In this document: piece by piece, positions 49,405-58,643 of the stretch
Numbering within the stretch: position 1 is the first letter of the stretch
How the letters are laid out: each line of letters opens with the position of its first letter
Assembly: GCF_017916325.1 (NCBI RefSeq)
Contig: NC_090148.1
Location: forward strand, 361,001 to 425,000
Length of the DNA stretch: 64,000 bases
Direction of reading: 5' to 3'
DNA from: Leishmania martiniquensis
Lineage: Eukaryota > Euglenozoa > Kinetoplastea > Trypanosomatida > Trypanosomatidae
The notes under the pieces: model-generated
The model's input: the letters and a program-made list of their open reading frames with translations, nothing else
What the model was told of the DNA's origin: nothing
Database searches by the model: none
Program-made: the position numbers and the translations under genes

Positions 49405-50237
49405 TCACTTGCGGGCCTTGCGAGCCCCGCGAGCCGGCGCGTTCTTGCGCGCCTCAGCCGCGATCAGGCGCTCCTCGCGCTCCTGAATCACGTTCATGCG
49501 CAGGCCCTGCTGCTTCGGCACCGTCACCTGCAGGTTGCTCAGGTCCTTGCCGATCACAAAGACGTTCGCGGTCCGGGTGGCGAACTCGGCGCCAGACGCG
49601 TCCTTCAGGTGCGCGATGTTAAACGCGCCGGGGTGGCGCTCCACGCTCACGATCTCGCCGATGCGGCCGCGGTTGGCGCCACCGGTCACGATCACGGCCT
49701 TGCCCTGGCGGTTCTTGATCAGGTCCACGCACTTCTTCTCCTGGATGTTGTACACGATGGTGTCACCAATGGAGGTGTGCGGGTCCGGGTAGCGGATGCG
49801 GTGGCCGTCGTGCGTCACGGCGACCGGTATGCGACCGGTCGCCGTGTACAGGTTCACCACCTTCATCAGCTTGATCTTCGCCTCGGCCTCGGACACGCTC
49901 ACGAACGCGAAGCGGCCCTTGACGTCGTACAGCAGGCGGAAGCGGTCGCCCGTCTTCGGGATCTCGACAACGTCCATGAAGCCGGCAGGGTACTTGCCGT
50001 CGCGGCGCGGCTGCTTGTCCACGTGCACCAGGCCCTGGCGCAGGATCATCTCACCCTCGCGCGCGTTCAGCGCGTACTTCAGGCGGTTGCGGATGATCAC
50101 CAGCAGCGGCAGGCACTCGCGCAGCTTGTGCGGACCCGGGCGCGGACGCGGCGCGAACACGCCGGTCAGCTTGCTCAGCATCCAGTCCTTGGGCGCATAC
50201 AAGCGCTTGAGGTGTTTCTTGGCCATCTTTGCGAGAG
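49358..50237. repeat. 880-bp duplicated block, copy 1 (RPS4 unit)
   Basis: By line-by-line reading I found one difference from 52177-53056 (offset 2819): T at 50215 against C at 53034, a synonymous Lys codon change. It covers the coding region, 47 bases of 3' flank and 11 bases of 5' flank; beyond these ends the sequences are unrelated. Confidence 0.9.
49405..50226 (-). CDS. RPS4: 40S ribosomal protein S4 (eS4), copy 1
   Basis: 273 residues starting MAKKHLKRLYAPKDWMLSK. It has the eS4 order: N-terminal basic region, S4 RNA-binding domain (GEMILRQGLVHVDKQPRRDG), central region (TATGRIPVAVTHDGHRIRYP) and C-terminal KOW-like part (GGANRGRIGEIVSVERH), ending in an Ala/Arg/Lys tail. Length fits the family (about 263). 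It is a structural protein of the small subunit. An upstream open frame to 50688 in the same phase lies beyond the predicted acceptor at 50258-50259 and is not coding. The protein is identical to copy 2. Confidence 0.97.
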   Translation of the reverse strand: MAKKHLKRLYAPKDWMLSKLTGVFAPRPRPGPHKLRECLPLLVIIRNRLKYALNAREGEMILRQGLVHVDKQPRRDGKYPAGFMDVVEIPKTGDRFRLLYDVKGRFAFVSVSEAEAKIKLMKVVNLYTATGRIPVAVTHDGHRIRYPDPHTSIGDTIVYNIQEKKCVDLIKNRQGKAVIVTGGANRGRIGEIVSVERHPGAFNIAHLKDASGAEFATRTANVFVIGKDLSNLQVTVPKQQGLRMNVIQEREERLIAAEARKNAPARGARKARK

Positions 50238-50257
50238 GGTCGAGCTCTACTAATGTT

Positions 50258-50259
50258 CT
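50258..50259 (-). promoter_or_regulatory. Predicted trans-splice acceptor AG for S4 copy 1
   Basis: Minus-strand CCCTCACTCTACCTCTGCCAG, about 31 nt before the ATG. Sequence here differs completely from copy 2. Confidence 0.4.
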
Positions 50260-50680
50260 GGCAGAGGTAGAGTGAGGGCGTGTGGATGGAGAGGGGCACG
50301 AAGGTGACGGGTTAGTCGTGAGGGGTAAGGGAAGGGAAGGGGAGCGATGCGTTCCGTTGCGAAGGTCGCAGAGGAAAAGGGGAGCAGCAGCGCCGGCACC
50401 CAACAGGCAAGCACGCGCGTGGGTGTGGATGAGGAGGCGTGCAGAAGAGGCGAAAGGGCGCATCAGCAGAAGAGAGCGGAGGGTGCGAGAAGAGTGGGAA
50501 GAGAGGAGGAGAGGGCGTGAGCCGAGCGTCGGCGCACGTGGGAGGCAGGACAGGGACTCCGTGCATGCGGACAAGAGAGTGACCATGACGATGGAGTCAG
50601 GAAGGGGGAACGAAGACCCCCCTCTGCACACACATATACACACATACACACACAGGGGGAGAGAGAGGCGTGGGTGAGAG

Positions 50681-50777
50681 GACCTCATCGCGGAGGGTAA
50701 CGGTGAAGGAATGCAGCGAGTCCATGCGCATACGCACTCCTCTGCCGCCTTCCATCGTCACCCTCCGCGATGAAGTC
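50681..50777. repeat. Long imperfect palindrome (arms about 40 bp)
   Basis: Perfect 14-bp arms (50685-50698 with 50760-50773) continue inward with most positions still complementary and no length change (for example 50700-50702 with 50756-50758 and 50713-50716 with 50742-50745). Three further outer pairs follow after one mismatch. Confidence 0.85.
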
Positions 50778-51064
50778 TTCTTCACGCAGGCACTTCCACT
50801 CGCCCGCCTATACCGATTCCGTGAAGAAGAAACGACCCGCACCTCTCCCCCCTCCGCCAGCGTGGATCGCTATCCTCCCCCTCCCCCTTTACGCTATCAT
50901 TCGCATGTCTGTGTGTGTGTGGTCTGAAGAGGGGAGCCCGAGGGAGTGCGGGGGGAGGGCACTGGTGCTGCTGCCGCATCGCCCCCCCTCCCCCTCGCCA
51001 TTTGAGATGTTTCTGTGGACAGTGAAATGATCAAAGAAAGAAAGAAGTTGAAGAGGAGCGCGCG

Positions 51065-51096
51065 CACACACACACAGACAGACAGACAGACAGACC
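51065..51096. repeat. CA/GACA microsatellite
   Basis: (CA)n followed by five GACA units. Confidence 0.85.
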
Positions 51097-51570
51097 CCTC
51101 CACTCCACCCCGACTATCCACCCGTGACGAGCCGACAGCCTGTGCGTGTCTCTCTCCCTCTCTCTGTCTGTGTGTGCGTGCGTTGCTCTCTTTTTTCTGT
51201 TTTCCGTGTCGAGCTTGACGTTAGCGCGGACGGCGAGAGACGCAAGAAAGACAAAAAAAGGGCCGCTACGCGCGGTCCGTCACGGGAGAGAGACAGCGGC
51301 AGCGCACGTACAGGCGGGCATGCGTTAAGGCTGTACGGAAGGGCGAAAGCAGCGAGGGGTAGCAGACGACGACAAGAGGCGAACAACCAGGCTGCACACA
51401 GGAGGAGGAAAGGGTACGAGCGGACGCACCGCTTCGACATGCGGCGCAGGGAATAAGATGGAGAGAGCGTGCAGGGAGACGGGGAGAAGGGAGCACAGAG
51501 GAAAAGCATTGGGGAGCAACAGAGAGGTGGCAGGCGGCTACGTGCACACTGGAGAACACACGACGCATGA

Positions 51571-51606
51571 ATACACACACATACACACACACATATATAT
51601 ATGTAT
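51571..51606. repeat. CA/TA microsatellite
   Basis: (CA)n runs passing into (TA)n. Confidence 0.8.
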
Positions 51607-52176
51607 AAACGAGTATCTCCGCTGATGCGTCGATGCGCGCAAGTGCAGCTGTCACCTCCGTGTGGAGCGGCGCCGCTCACCTCGTCTTTATCCACACCCT
51701 CTTGCGCTTCCCCCTGCCTCTTCCTTACTCGGGGTACTGGCCTCTGCGCCATTCCCCTTTCAGCGCACTCCACTCCGTTCCCCTCCCCCGCTTTCATCCG
51801 ACTAACAGCGACATACGCACGTACACGATTGTCCTCATGTGGCTCATGCGAATCACATCTCCTGCACCTCTACACGCTAGCTCCTCCGCACGCCATCACG
51901 AGCTCCCTCCCTCCCTCCCCGCCAACCGCCAACTGTACACATCGGTGCCCCCTCTCACCTCTCCTCCGCCCTCGCCTTGCCACCGGGACGATCCGTGTGA
52001 CACCCTCTATTACTCCCTTCGACGCAGAGTCCGCCGCACGCACACACGCACGCCTCGTCCCTCTTTGCGCTTCAGCTTTTTGTTCCGCCCCGCCGCTCGC
52101 CCGTTCGCGCTCGATGACGGACTGGAGTGACGCCCACGGAAAGGACACACCCTGCAGGCCTCCCCGAGAGTGCGGC

Positions 52177-53056
52177 CGCGCACACGGAGACACACACACG
52201 CGCAGGCACCAGCGACGCCCTTCTCACTTGCGGGCCTTGCGAGCCCCGCGAGCCGGCGCGTTCTTGCGCGCCTCAGCCGCGATCAGGCGCTCCTCGCGCT
52301 CCTGAATCACGTTCATGCGCAGGCCCTGCTGCTTCGGCACCGTCACCTGCAGGTTGCTCAGGTCCTTGCCGATCACAAAGACGTTCGCGGTCCGGGTGGC
52401 GAACTCGGCGCCAGACGCGTCCTTCAGGTGCGCGATGTTAAACGCGCCGGGGTGGCGCTCCACGCTCACGATCTCGCCGATGCGGCCGCGGTTGGCGCCA
52501 CCGGTCACGATCACGGCCTTGCCCTGGCGGTTCTTGATCAGGTCCACGCACTTCTTCTCCTGGATGTTGTACACGATGGTGTCACCAATGGAGGTGTGCG
52601 GGTCCGGGTAGCGGATGCGGTGGCCGTCGTGCGTCACGGCGACCGGTATGCGACCGGTCGCCGTGTACAGGTTCACCACCTTCATCAGCTTGATCTTCGC
52701 CTCGGCCTCGGACACGCTCACGAACGCGAAGCGGCCCTTGACGTCGTACAGCAGGCGGAAGCGGTCGCCCGTCTTCGGGATCTCGACAACGTCCATGAAG
52801 CCGGCAGGGTACTTGCCGTCGCGGCGCGGCTGCTTGTCCACGTGCACCAGGCCCTGGCGCAGGATCATCTCACCCTCGCGCGCGTTCAGCGCGTACTTCA
52901 GGCGGTTGCGGATGATCACCAGCAGCGGCAGGCACTCGCGCAGCTTGTGCGGACCCGGGCGCGGACGCGGCGCGAACACGCCGGTCAGCTTGCTCAGCAT
53001 CCAGTCCTTGGGCGCATACAAGCGCTTGAGGTGCTTCTTGGCCATCTTTGCGAGAG
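52177..53056. repeat. 880-bp duplicated block, copy 2 (RPS4 unit)
   Basis: Direct repeat of 49358-50237 in the same orientation with one observed difference (C at 53034). Confidence 0.9.
52224..53045 (-). CDS. RPS4: 40S ribosomal protein S4 (eS4), copy 2
   Basis: 273 residues, identical in protein sequence to copy 1; the only coding difference is the third base of Lys4. The same S4 and KOW-like features are present. This is the promoter-proximal copy (transcription runs right to left). Its leader beyond 11 nt and its 3' flank beyond 47 nt differ from copy 1, so the two mRNAs can be told apart and could be regulated separately. Confidence 0.97.
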   Translation of the reverse strand: MAKKHLKRLYAPKDWMLSKLTGVFAPRPRPGPHKLRECLPLLVIIRNRLKYALNAREGEMILRQGLVHVDKQPRRDGKYPAGFMDVVEIPKTGDRFRLLYDVKGRFAFVSVSEAEAKIKLMKVVNLYTATGRIPVAVTHDGHRIRYPDPHTSIGDTIVYNIQEKKCVDLIKNRQGKAVIVTGGANRGRIGEIVSVERHPGAFNIAHLKDASGAEFATRTANVFVIGKDLSNLQVTVPKQQGLRMNVIQEREERLIAAEARKNAPARGARKARK

Positions 53057-54078
53057 AAGTGTTTCTAGGGAGGAGTGCTCAGGCGAGAAGTCGGGGAGGG
53101 GAGAGGAGGGGGAGGGTCGCGTTCCTCTTCTGTTGCGTTTAGGTCAAGCAAAACCGCACCGTGCGTTGGCGGGTGCGAAGGTCCGCAGTCAAGGGACGGT
53201 GAGATGAGGATGGTGAAAGGGGGAAAACGTTTGGAGGGAGGAGGTGGATGTCGTGATGGCAGAGCAGATGATGTGCGTGGTGACAGCGATGGGAAGTCAT
53301 GGCGGAGGAGGAGCGAAAACAAAAAAGAAGGGGTGGTGGTTGTGGGAGGAAGGGGGGGTAAAGAAGTTGTGGCCCGCATAGCAATGCAGGGCGTGGTGGG
53401 CGGGCTGTCCCTTCCAAACTTTACCGCTTTGTCGTCACGGCAGGGCATGTTTTCTTTCTCGGCGTGCCGGTGTGCCCCACATGTCGTGCGACTGTTCGTG
53501 ACTTTCGCGCGGCCATGCGCACTCGACATGTCTTCGCTCCCGCGGCCATTGCGCAGCGATGGCGCTGCGGCTATCTGCAAAGGTCCTCTCCGTAGCGGTG
53601 GTCAGGCGACTGGCCTACGAGGCACAATATGTTGAAGGGACAGAAACGGAGAGACAGGCGCCCATAGCAACAACAATGGCATTCACACAAGGACACCCGT
53701 AAATGGCAGGGGCGCCGATCCACGCAAGATCACGTTCGCGGTTGTATGCACACATGCACGTCCGCGTGAGAGAAAGTGGCGGAGCGAAGTACAAAGGCGT
53801 GCATACATGTAAAAAAGATCTCTGTGCGTGCGTATGTGCATGTGTGCACGCTGCACTTTTAACGGTTAGCAGGTGTCTGCTGCCGTGCACAGGCGTCTTT
53901 CCCTACTCCCTGTCGCATCTTTGCACACACACACAGGCGCCATCGACCATCCTTAGCGGGTAGAGGAAGGGGCTACCCTGCGACTCACATGCCACCCACC
54001 ACCGCCGCTTACCTTTATCTACCCGCGGCTGTCCAACGGCCCTTTCACGCTTGTTTTCAAGAACGCGTACACCAGCAC
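53046..54078. other. Intergenic region
   Basis: Between the S4 copy 2 start and the thiamin pyrophosphokinase stop. Contains candidate acceptors at 53078 and 53065, a purine-rich block at 53091-53115 and GT-rich sequence at 53820-53850. No gene supported. Confidence 0.6.
53078..53079 (-). promoter_or_regulatory. Predicted trans-splice acceptor AG for S4 copy 2
   Basis: Minus-strand tract CCCTCCCCCTCCTCTCCCCT followed by GCCTGAG, about 32 nt before the ATG; a second AG (CCTCCCTAG) lies at 53065-53066. Confidence 0.4.
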
Positions 54079-55665
54079 CTATGCATGAAGCTGAGGGCAC
54101 GCTCTGGGCAGCCCCAAAGTGAAGAGGGTGGGCGGGTTGACAGAGGGCGCATCCGGGTCACAGGTGCACCTCGTGGGGGCTGCTGAGCCTTGCAGGCAGT
54201 GCAGTGGCCGCAGATCGATCGTCACAACCGGGGATGTCACGGTGTTGCAGGCTGAGACGAGTCCGTCGAAAGCGAGGCGGTAGCCACTTGTCTGCGTGTA
54301 GCCGTCGTACACGTCGGGTCGACCCTTTACGACGTTCCACAGAAGCCCGGCTGTCTCCATCTCGCGCAGGAAGCCAAAGGGGACGATACCGCACATGTAT
54401 GCCCCTGCCGCTGCCAGCCCTGGAGGCGACCACGATGGGGGCAGAACGAACTGCGTCACCCCATCTGGCCAGCAGGAAAACAGTACGTTGTACTTGTTAA
54501 TGGCCATAAGATGAAACACGCGCGCGTGGCGCAGCAGGCAGGAGATGACACCGATTTCGTGATCCATGCGGCCACCAAGTGCGCCGAAGACGGCGACGTT
54601 GGGCAGCACACGCGTTACCAAGTGGTACATAGGCGGCTCGGTGGGGGATGGCGCAGGCGCCGTTACGGACTCAACTAGCCGCCGGCAACGGTCAGCCTCC
54701 TGGTGATCATCTCCTGCTTGCGTGTCGGCAGTGACGGTGGCCTCCGGGAGGCGGGCCATGCACTCGGCTGCAAGGAGGCTGGCCTCCGCAGACTGCTCCG
54801 CGAGAGGGACTTCCTTGTTGAAGCCCTGGAGGGAGTCGAACCTGCCCAGCGCATCCGGCGCCCCAACCTCCAGAGCCCACAGACGCTGAAGAAGTGCAAC
54901 GCACTTCTCAAAGTCCGTCGTCATTTGGCACGAGACCGGCAGCACGACAAGCGGGTCGACTGGCGTTGCTGACACCGCCGACGCCTCAGGGCGCCCGCGC
55001 GCATCACGCCGGCGCCGAATCCTCTCCAGTAACCTCACCGGAATGGAGGAGACGCTGTCGTGGAAAAGAGGGTACCCGTTGCCGCCATCGCCGCATGTGT
55101 CACCCCCATGACGGTGCAACAGCTCTCCGTCAGCTGCAGCTGCAGGCACCCTTTCCGCGTAACCAGCGCCAGCGGCGCACATGAGCTGCGAGGCGGAGAG
55201 GCTGTCCATGTCCCCAATGAGTGCGTCGCACAGGCGACCTGCTATGAAGGTGCTCCACTCCTCGGTGTTGCTGCCACTGCAACTGGCCACGATCTCAGAA
55301 TATTGCTCTGCGCAGTACCTTTTCAACGCAGCGTACGCGCCATCGGCGCAAATAAAGTATGGGCTCCCCTCGCTCACACAGCCGTAGACGGGGGCCATCC
55401 CTTCCCCTTCGCCCTTCTCTGTGGACTCCGGTGCGAGGCGGCCGCGATGGCGCTCAAAGAAGTGAATGTAAGAAGCGAAGTCGTCGTGCGTGTTCCCTGG
55501 GCTGTTCAGCAGAATGACCCCGAAGACCTTCGTGTCCGGAGCGGGCGCGCCTGCGGCCACAGCATCCGTTCTCCCCAGCGCCAGTAGCGCGTTACACGAG
55601 CAGAGCTTGCGCGTGTGGACACTCGTTGGGGCGGCAGGGCGCTTGCAGCTGTCGACTTGCGACAT
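54079..55665 (-). CDS. TPK: Thiamin pyrophosphokinase with two large inserts
   Basis: 528 residues from ATG at 55665 (an in-frame TTG at 55674 is not used). The motifs of the TPK family occur in order but far apart: FICADGAYAALKR with DGA at 108-110, ALIGDMDS at 148-155, TDFEK at 250-254, VFGALGGRMDH with the GGRxDH motif at 364-369, then GIVPFG and GLLWN in the C-terminal thiamin-binding sheet. It makes thiamin diphosphate from thiamin and ATP in the cytosol, the cofactor for 2-oxoacid dehydrogenases and transketolase. Inserts of about 85 residues (after GDMDS) and about 90 residues (after TDFEK) roughly double the usual 250-330. The inserts look disordered. All motif residues are retained, so it should be active. 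Confidence 0.88.
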   Translation of the reverse strand: MSQVDSCKRPAAPTSVHTRKLCSCNALLALGRTDAVAAGAPAPDTKVFGVILLNSPGNTHDDFASYIHFFERHRGRLAPESTEKGEGEGMAPVYGCVSEGSPYFICADGAYAALKRYCAEQYSEIVASCSGSNTEEWSTFIAGRLCDALIGDMDSLSASQLMCAAGAGYAERVPAAAADGELLHRHGGDTCGDGGNGYPLFHDSVSSIPVRLLERIRRRRDARGRPEASAVSATPVDPLVVLPVSCQMTTDFEKCVALLQRLWALEVGAPDALGRFDSLQGFNKEVPLAEQSAEASLLAAECMARLPEATVTADTQAGDDHQEADRCRRLVESVTAPAPSPTEPPMYHLVTRVLPNVAVFGALGGRMDHEIGVISCLLRHARVFHLMAINKYNVLFSCWPDGVTQFVLPPSWSPPGLAAAGAYMCGIVPFGFLREMETAGLLWNVVKGRPDVYDGYTQTSGYRLAFDGLVSACNTVTSPVVTIDLRPLHCLQGSAAPTRCTCDPDAPSVNPPTLFTLGLPRACPQLHA

Positions 55666-56649
55666 GGCGCTCAAGCGGGAGGAGCAGCCGGGGGTGAGGG
55701 GGGAGCTATAGCAAAAGGATTCGAGCGGGCGAGTTGGTCAGCGATTAAGCGAGCAGAAGATTGAGAGAATGAGGAGTCGGAGGGTGGGGGTGGGAAAAGC
55801 GGAGAGCTGAATGGGGAAAGAGGGGAAACGTGTGAGGCGATGGCGTCGTGCGACGAAAAAAAACTTTCACAGATTACACAGAGAGAGAGAGGAGAGACGC
55901 TAACGGGTGTGCGAATGTGTTGGTGTGTGTGCACCTTCTCACGTATGCGCGCTGCCGAGACGACGTGAGAGGAGGTAGGAATGCCGGCCAATGCGCTCAA
56001 GAGAAAAAAATATTTCACACACATACAGAAGGGTAGCAGATACCGATAAGAGAGCGAAGAAACGTAAACGGAAAGCACACTCACCGCTGCGGTGGCGGCT
56101 GTACGTAGGTGCGTGCGTGCTGTGGTGTGGAAGCAGATGAATGAGAAGGCGCGGTGGTAAAGGAAGCGGCCCACCTCACTGATCCCAAAATGCGTGGGCG
56201 TGGGCGTGTTGGGGTAGGAGTGTGTGTGTGGGGGGGGAGGGCTTTATGTATATGAGTGTCTCCCGGTCTCGCTGGAGTGGGGAGTGGGGAATAGGGAGGA
56301 GGTGACAGACAGACAGAGAAGGTGGGCGGGGCAGGTGGGTGGAGTGGGTGGGGGGAGAAGAAGAGATCGGCTTCTGCATTCCGCTTGTGCAGAGTGGCGG
56401 TTGATTTTTGGATTACCTTTACGACAGTGCGGCGTACACTCGCCACTAATCCCATGACTGACCCCCACCGGGGTTGGGGGTCATACATCGTCGTGGGGCT
56501 GGGTGGTGGTTGGCGGTGGTCTTTGTGGGTGGAATGAGGAGTGGGGGTGAGAAGGCGAAGGGGCCGAGTCGAACTGTCCGATAGGACCGTAAAGCCGGCC
56601 AACATTCTCCTCGAGACCCAGAGGCGAGGGCCGCCAACGCGATCGCACC

Positions 56650-56684
56650 CATACACACACACATACATATATATATATATATGG
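56650..56684. repeat. CA/TA microsatellite
   Basis: (CA)n followed by (TA)n. Confidence 0.8.
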
Positions 56685-57842
56685 ACCGTAGGTTTCGAGA
56701 CGAGGTCACCTGTCACAGAAAAAAAATAGCGGAGTTCCTTCGACACCAAGCTCCATCCCTCTCTCGCATGCGTATACACGCACACACACACACACAAAAT
56801 GGGGGCAGAACACTTCTGCTGCGATGTGTGTGTGTGCGTGTGCGTGTGTGTATGAGAGAGAGCGCAATGCAAACGCAACGGGCGAGTGTGCACATGTGCG
56901 TGTGCCTGACCTGCCCTCCCCCTTCTCCACCGCCACATTGGACACGCACAAACACATTGAGGGGTTGAAAAAAAATATGCACCGATACGAAGCGAAGCAC
57001 TTCTCCCTCTCAGGATATATTTATATATACACACAGATGTATATGTATATATGTACCCGCTAACGATGACACCAAGCACACTCGTCTTGTCTGTCGCTCG
57101 CTTCGCTCTCTTCCAGTTCTGGGCGAGAGAGAGAGACACTGATAGGCAGAGGGCGGGCGGAAGGATCTGTCAGGCACCGAACTCGTGGCGGTGGCTGTGG
57201 TGGACACTCGCGCACTCATGTCCAGCGGGAGGAGGAGCAGCGGCACGCGAAAAAAAGTCAACGTGTACCGGCGCGCACGCAAGCGTTGCCCCTCGTCCCC
57301 TTCATTTTTTCTTTCGCCGCCAACCCCCCATGTCCGTCTTTCTACGGTTGGGGCTGTCGCTTTTCCCGCTTCATCGAAGCGATAAGGGCGCGAGAGATGG
57401 GGCGAGGAAGGGGAGGGGGTGGCGAGTGGAGGCGGATGGCGCCGACGGCGGACAGAAAAGTACGTCCGCTGGGTAAAGGCGCACACAAGCGCCAGTAGAC
57501 ACATGTGAAGAAGACAAACGACTCAGCTGCAGAGGGGAAGGAGGGGGTGGGAAGGTGTCGAGGGGGAGGGGGGCGTACGACTGCCGAGGAGTAGCCCGAA
57601 GAGACACAAGCATACACGCCACCCAAAGAATACCTTTACGGAGCCCCGCGCAAACGTCCATGACGACGATGGTGAAGAGGAAGAGGAGGAGAAAGGCGTG
57701 CGGAGCAGCCACACCGAAGCCACATAACTCATGAAGAGGACATGAGGAGAGAGCGAGCTGCTCAAGGGCAAAGGAAGGGCGAAGACACGAGATATGTCAA
57801 GACGGCATCACCATCCGCATCCGCGTCACGCCCCCTCCACCC

Positions 57843-57893
57843 ACCCACACACACACACATACATTCATATATATATATATACATATGTATGCA
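57843..57893. repeat. CA/TA microsatellite
   Basis: (CA)n, then ATTCA and (TA)n. Confidence 0.8.
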
Positions 57894-58148
57894 GCTGCTC
57901 TCTTCCTCGCATTCGTTGTTTACAGGCGCACACGTACGCAGTGTCTTCGCACTGCCGAACTTCACCCATTCCCGCAGCGTTAAGGGCATGTGCGTGCGTG
58001 TGTGTGTGTATGTGTGTGTGTGTGGGTGGGGGGTCCCGGCGCACGCCTTTAGCTGTCCAAGACATACCATATGCACACGGAGCTTCAGGTGTGCGACTGA
58101 GGTGGCGAGCACGTTTTTTTCTTTGCCTTTCCTCTGTCTAGCTTTCCC

Positions 58149-58194
58149 CGCATGCTGACCGCCCACCAGCCTCGCTGCGAGCGGTCAGCATGCG
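58149..58194. repeat. Perfect inverted repeat, 14-bp stem, 18-nt loop
   Basis: Arms CGCATGCTGACCGC (58149-58162) and GCGGTCAGCATGCG (58181-58194). It lies 159-204 nt downstream of the stop of the 96-residue membrane protein, so probably in its 3' UTR. Confidence 0.85.
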
Positions 58195-58352
58195 TCGCGC
58201 TTCCGGCTGCGCAGGGTCCACCTGCGCCGACTCTGCATGGACGTGATGTCTGGCAATGACCTGCACACCTCACGATTTTCGACCGCGTTCCCAGGCGCAC
58301 GCTGTAGGAGGGCGTGATTGACTTTAGCGCTATGCCTGTAGGAGGCGCGGCC

Positions 58353-58643
58353 CTACCTGAACCTGAAGCTGCTAGAACGACTGCTGAACTCAGTGCCGCA
58401 GTGGCTAAGCCCGTCGTTGTCCACCTGGTCCTCAATCAGCCGCTTCCCTGGGGTGCGGACGTAAAAAAGGTAGTAGACGAGTAGTGCCACGAACACAGAA
58501 AAGAGGAGGAGGCATTCCATCACGAGGAGCACCCACGAGTTGTTCTCCACCCACGAGCGATCGCTTGGGGGCACCGACTTTATGTTCAGCTTGGGAAACG
58601 GCAACGGTGTGGAGATGACGTCTTTTTTCTCCAGATCCGCCAT
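58353..58643 (-). CDS. Small single-pass membrane protein, 96 residues
   Basis: From ATG at 58643. About 30 mostly polar residues (MADLEKKDVISTPLPFPKL and on), then WVENNSW and one long hydrophobic segment (VLLVMECLLLFSVFVALLVY) at about residues 38-60, a short basic turn (VRTPGKRL) and a Ser/Arg-rich tail ending SSRSSSFRFR. No signal peptide and no recognised domain. The positive residues after the segment suggest the C-terminus faces the cytosol. The frame is open upstream to 59063, but that part is low-complexity leader. Supported by coding character and the clean hydrophobic segment; function unknown. It is followed upstream by another gene of the same design. Confidence 0.66.
   Translation of the reverse strand: MADLEKKDVISTPLPFPKLNIKSVPPSDRSWVENNSWVLLVMECLLLFSVFVALLVYYLFYVRTPGKRLIEDQVDNDGLSHCGTEFSSRSSSFRFR

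Larger units (their letters stand above)
50227..52223. other. Intergenic region between the two S4 genes, with decayed long palindrome
   Basis: Unique sequence between the duplicated units. Holds the copy 1 acceptor, a (CA)n/TA run at 50624-50654, a long inverted repeat at 50681-50777, a (GACA)n run at 51065-51096 and a CA/TA microsatellite at 51571-51606. The last 47 bases (52177-52223) belong to the duplicated block. No gene supported. Confidence 0.6.
55666..58352. other. Long intergenic region (2.7 kb)
   Basis: Between the thiamin pyrophosphokinase start and the first small membrane protein stop. Contains microsatellites at 56650-56684 (CA/TA), 56776-56796 (CA), 56825-56850 (GT), 57843-57893 (CA/TA) and 57990-58024 (GT), G-rich blocks around 56320-56350, and a strong hairpin at 58149-58194. 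A minus-strand frame (56081-57139) crosses three microsatellites and is not convincing. No gene supported. Confidence 0.55.

Noticed and set aside
49303..50253. Plus-strand frames opposite both S4 genes (also 52170-53207)
   Set aside because: Antisense of S4 in both copies; present twice only because the S4 unit is duplicated.
56459..56483. 9-bp hairpin TGACCCCCA/TGGGGGTCA
   Set aside because: Short and C/G-run based; stems this size are expected several times by chance.
56081..57139. 352-codon minus-strand frame after the thiamin pyrophosphokinase leader
   Set aside because: Reads through three microsatellites (His-Thr, Val-Cys and Tyr-Ile repeats); only a short part near 56350-56490 looks protein-like, which is not enough.
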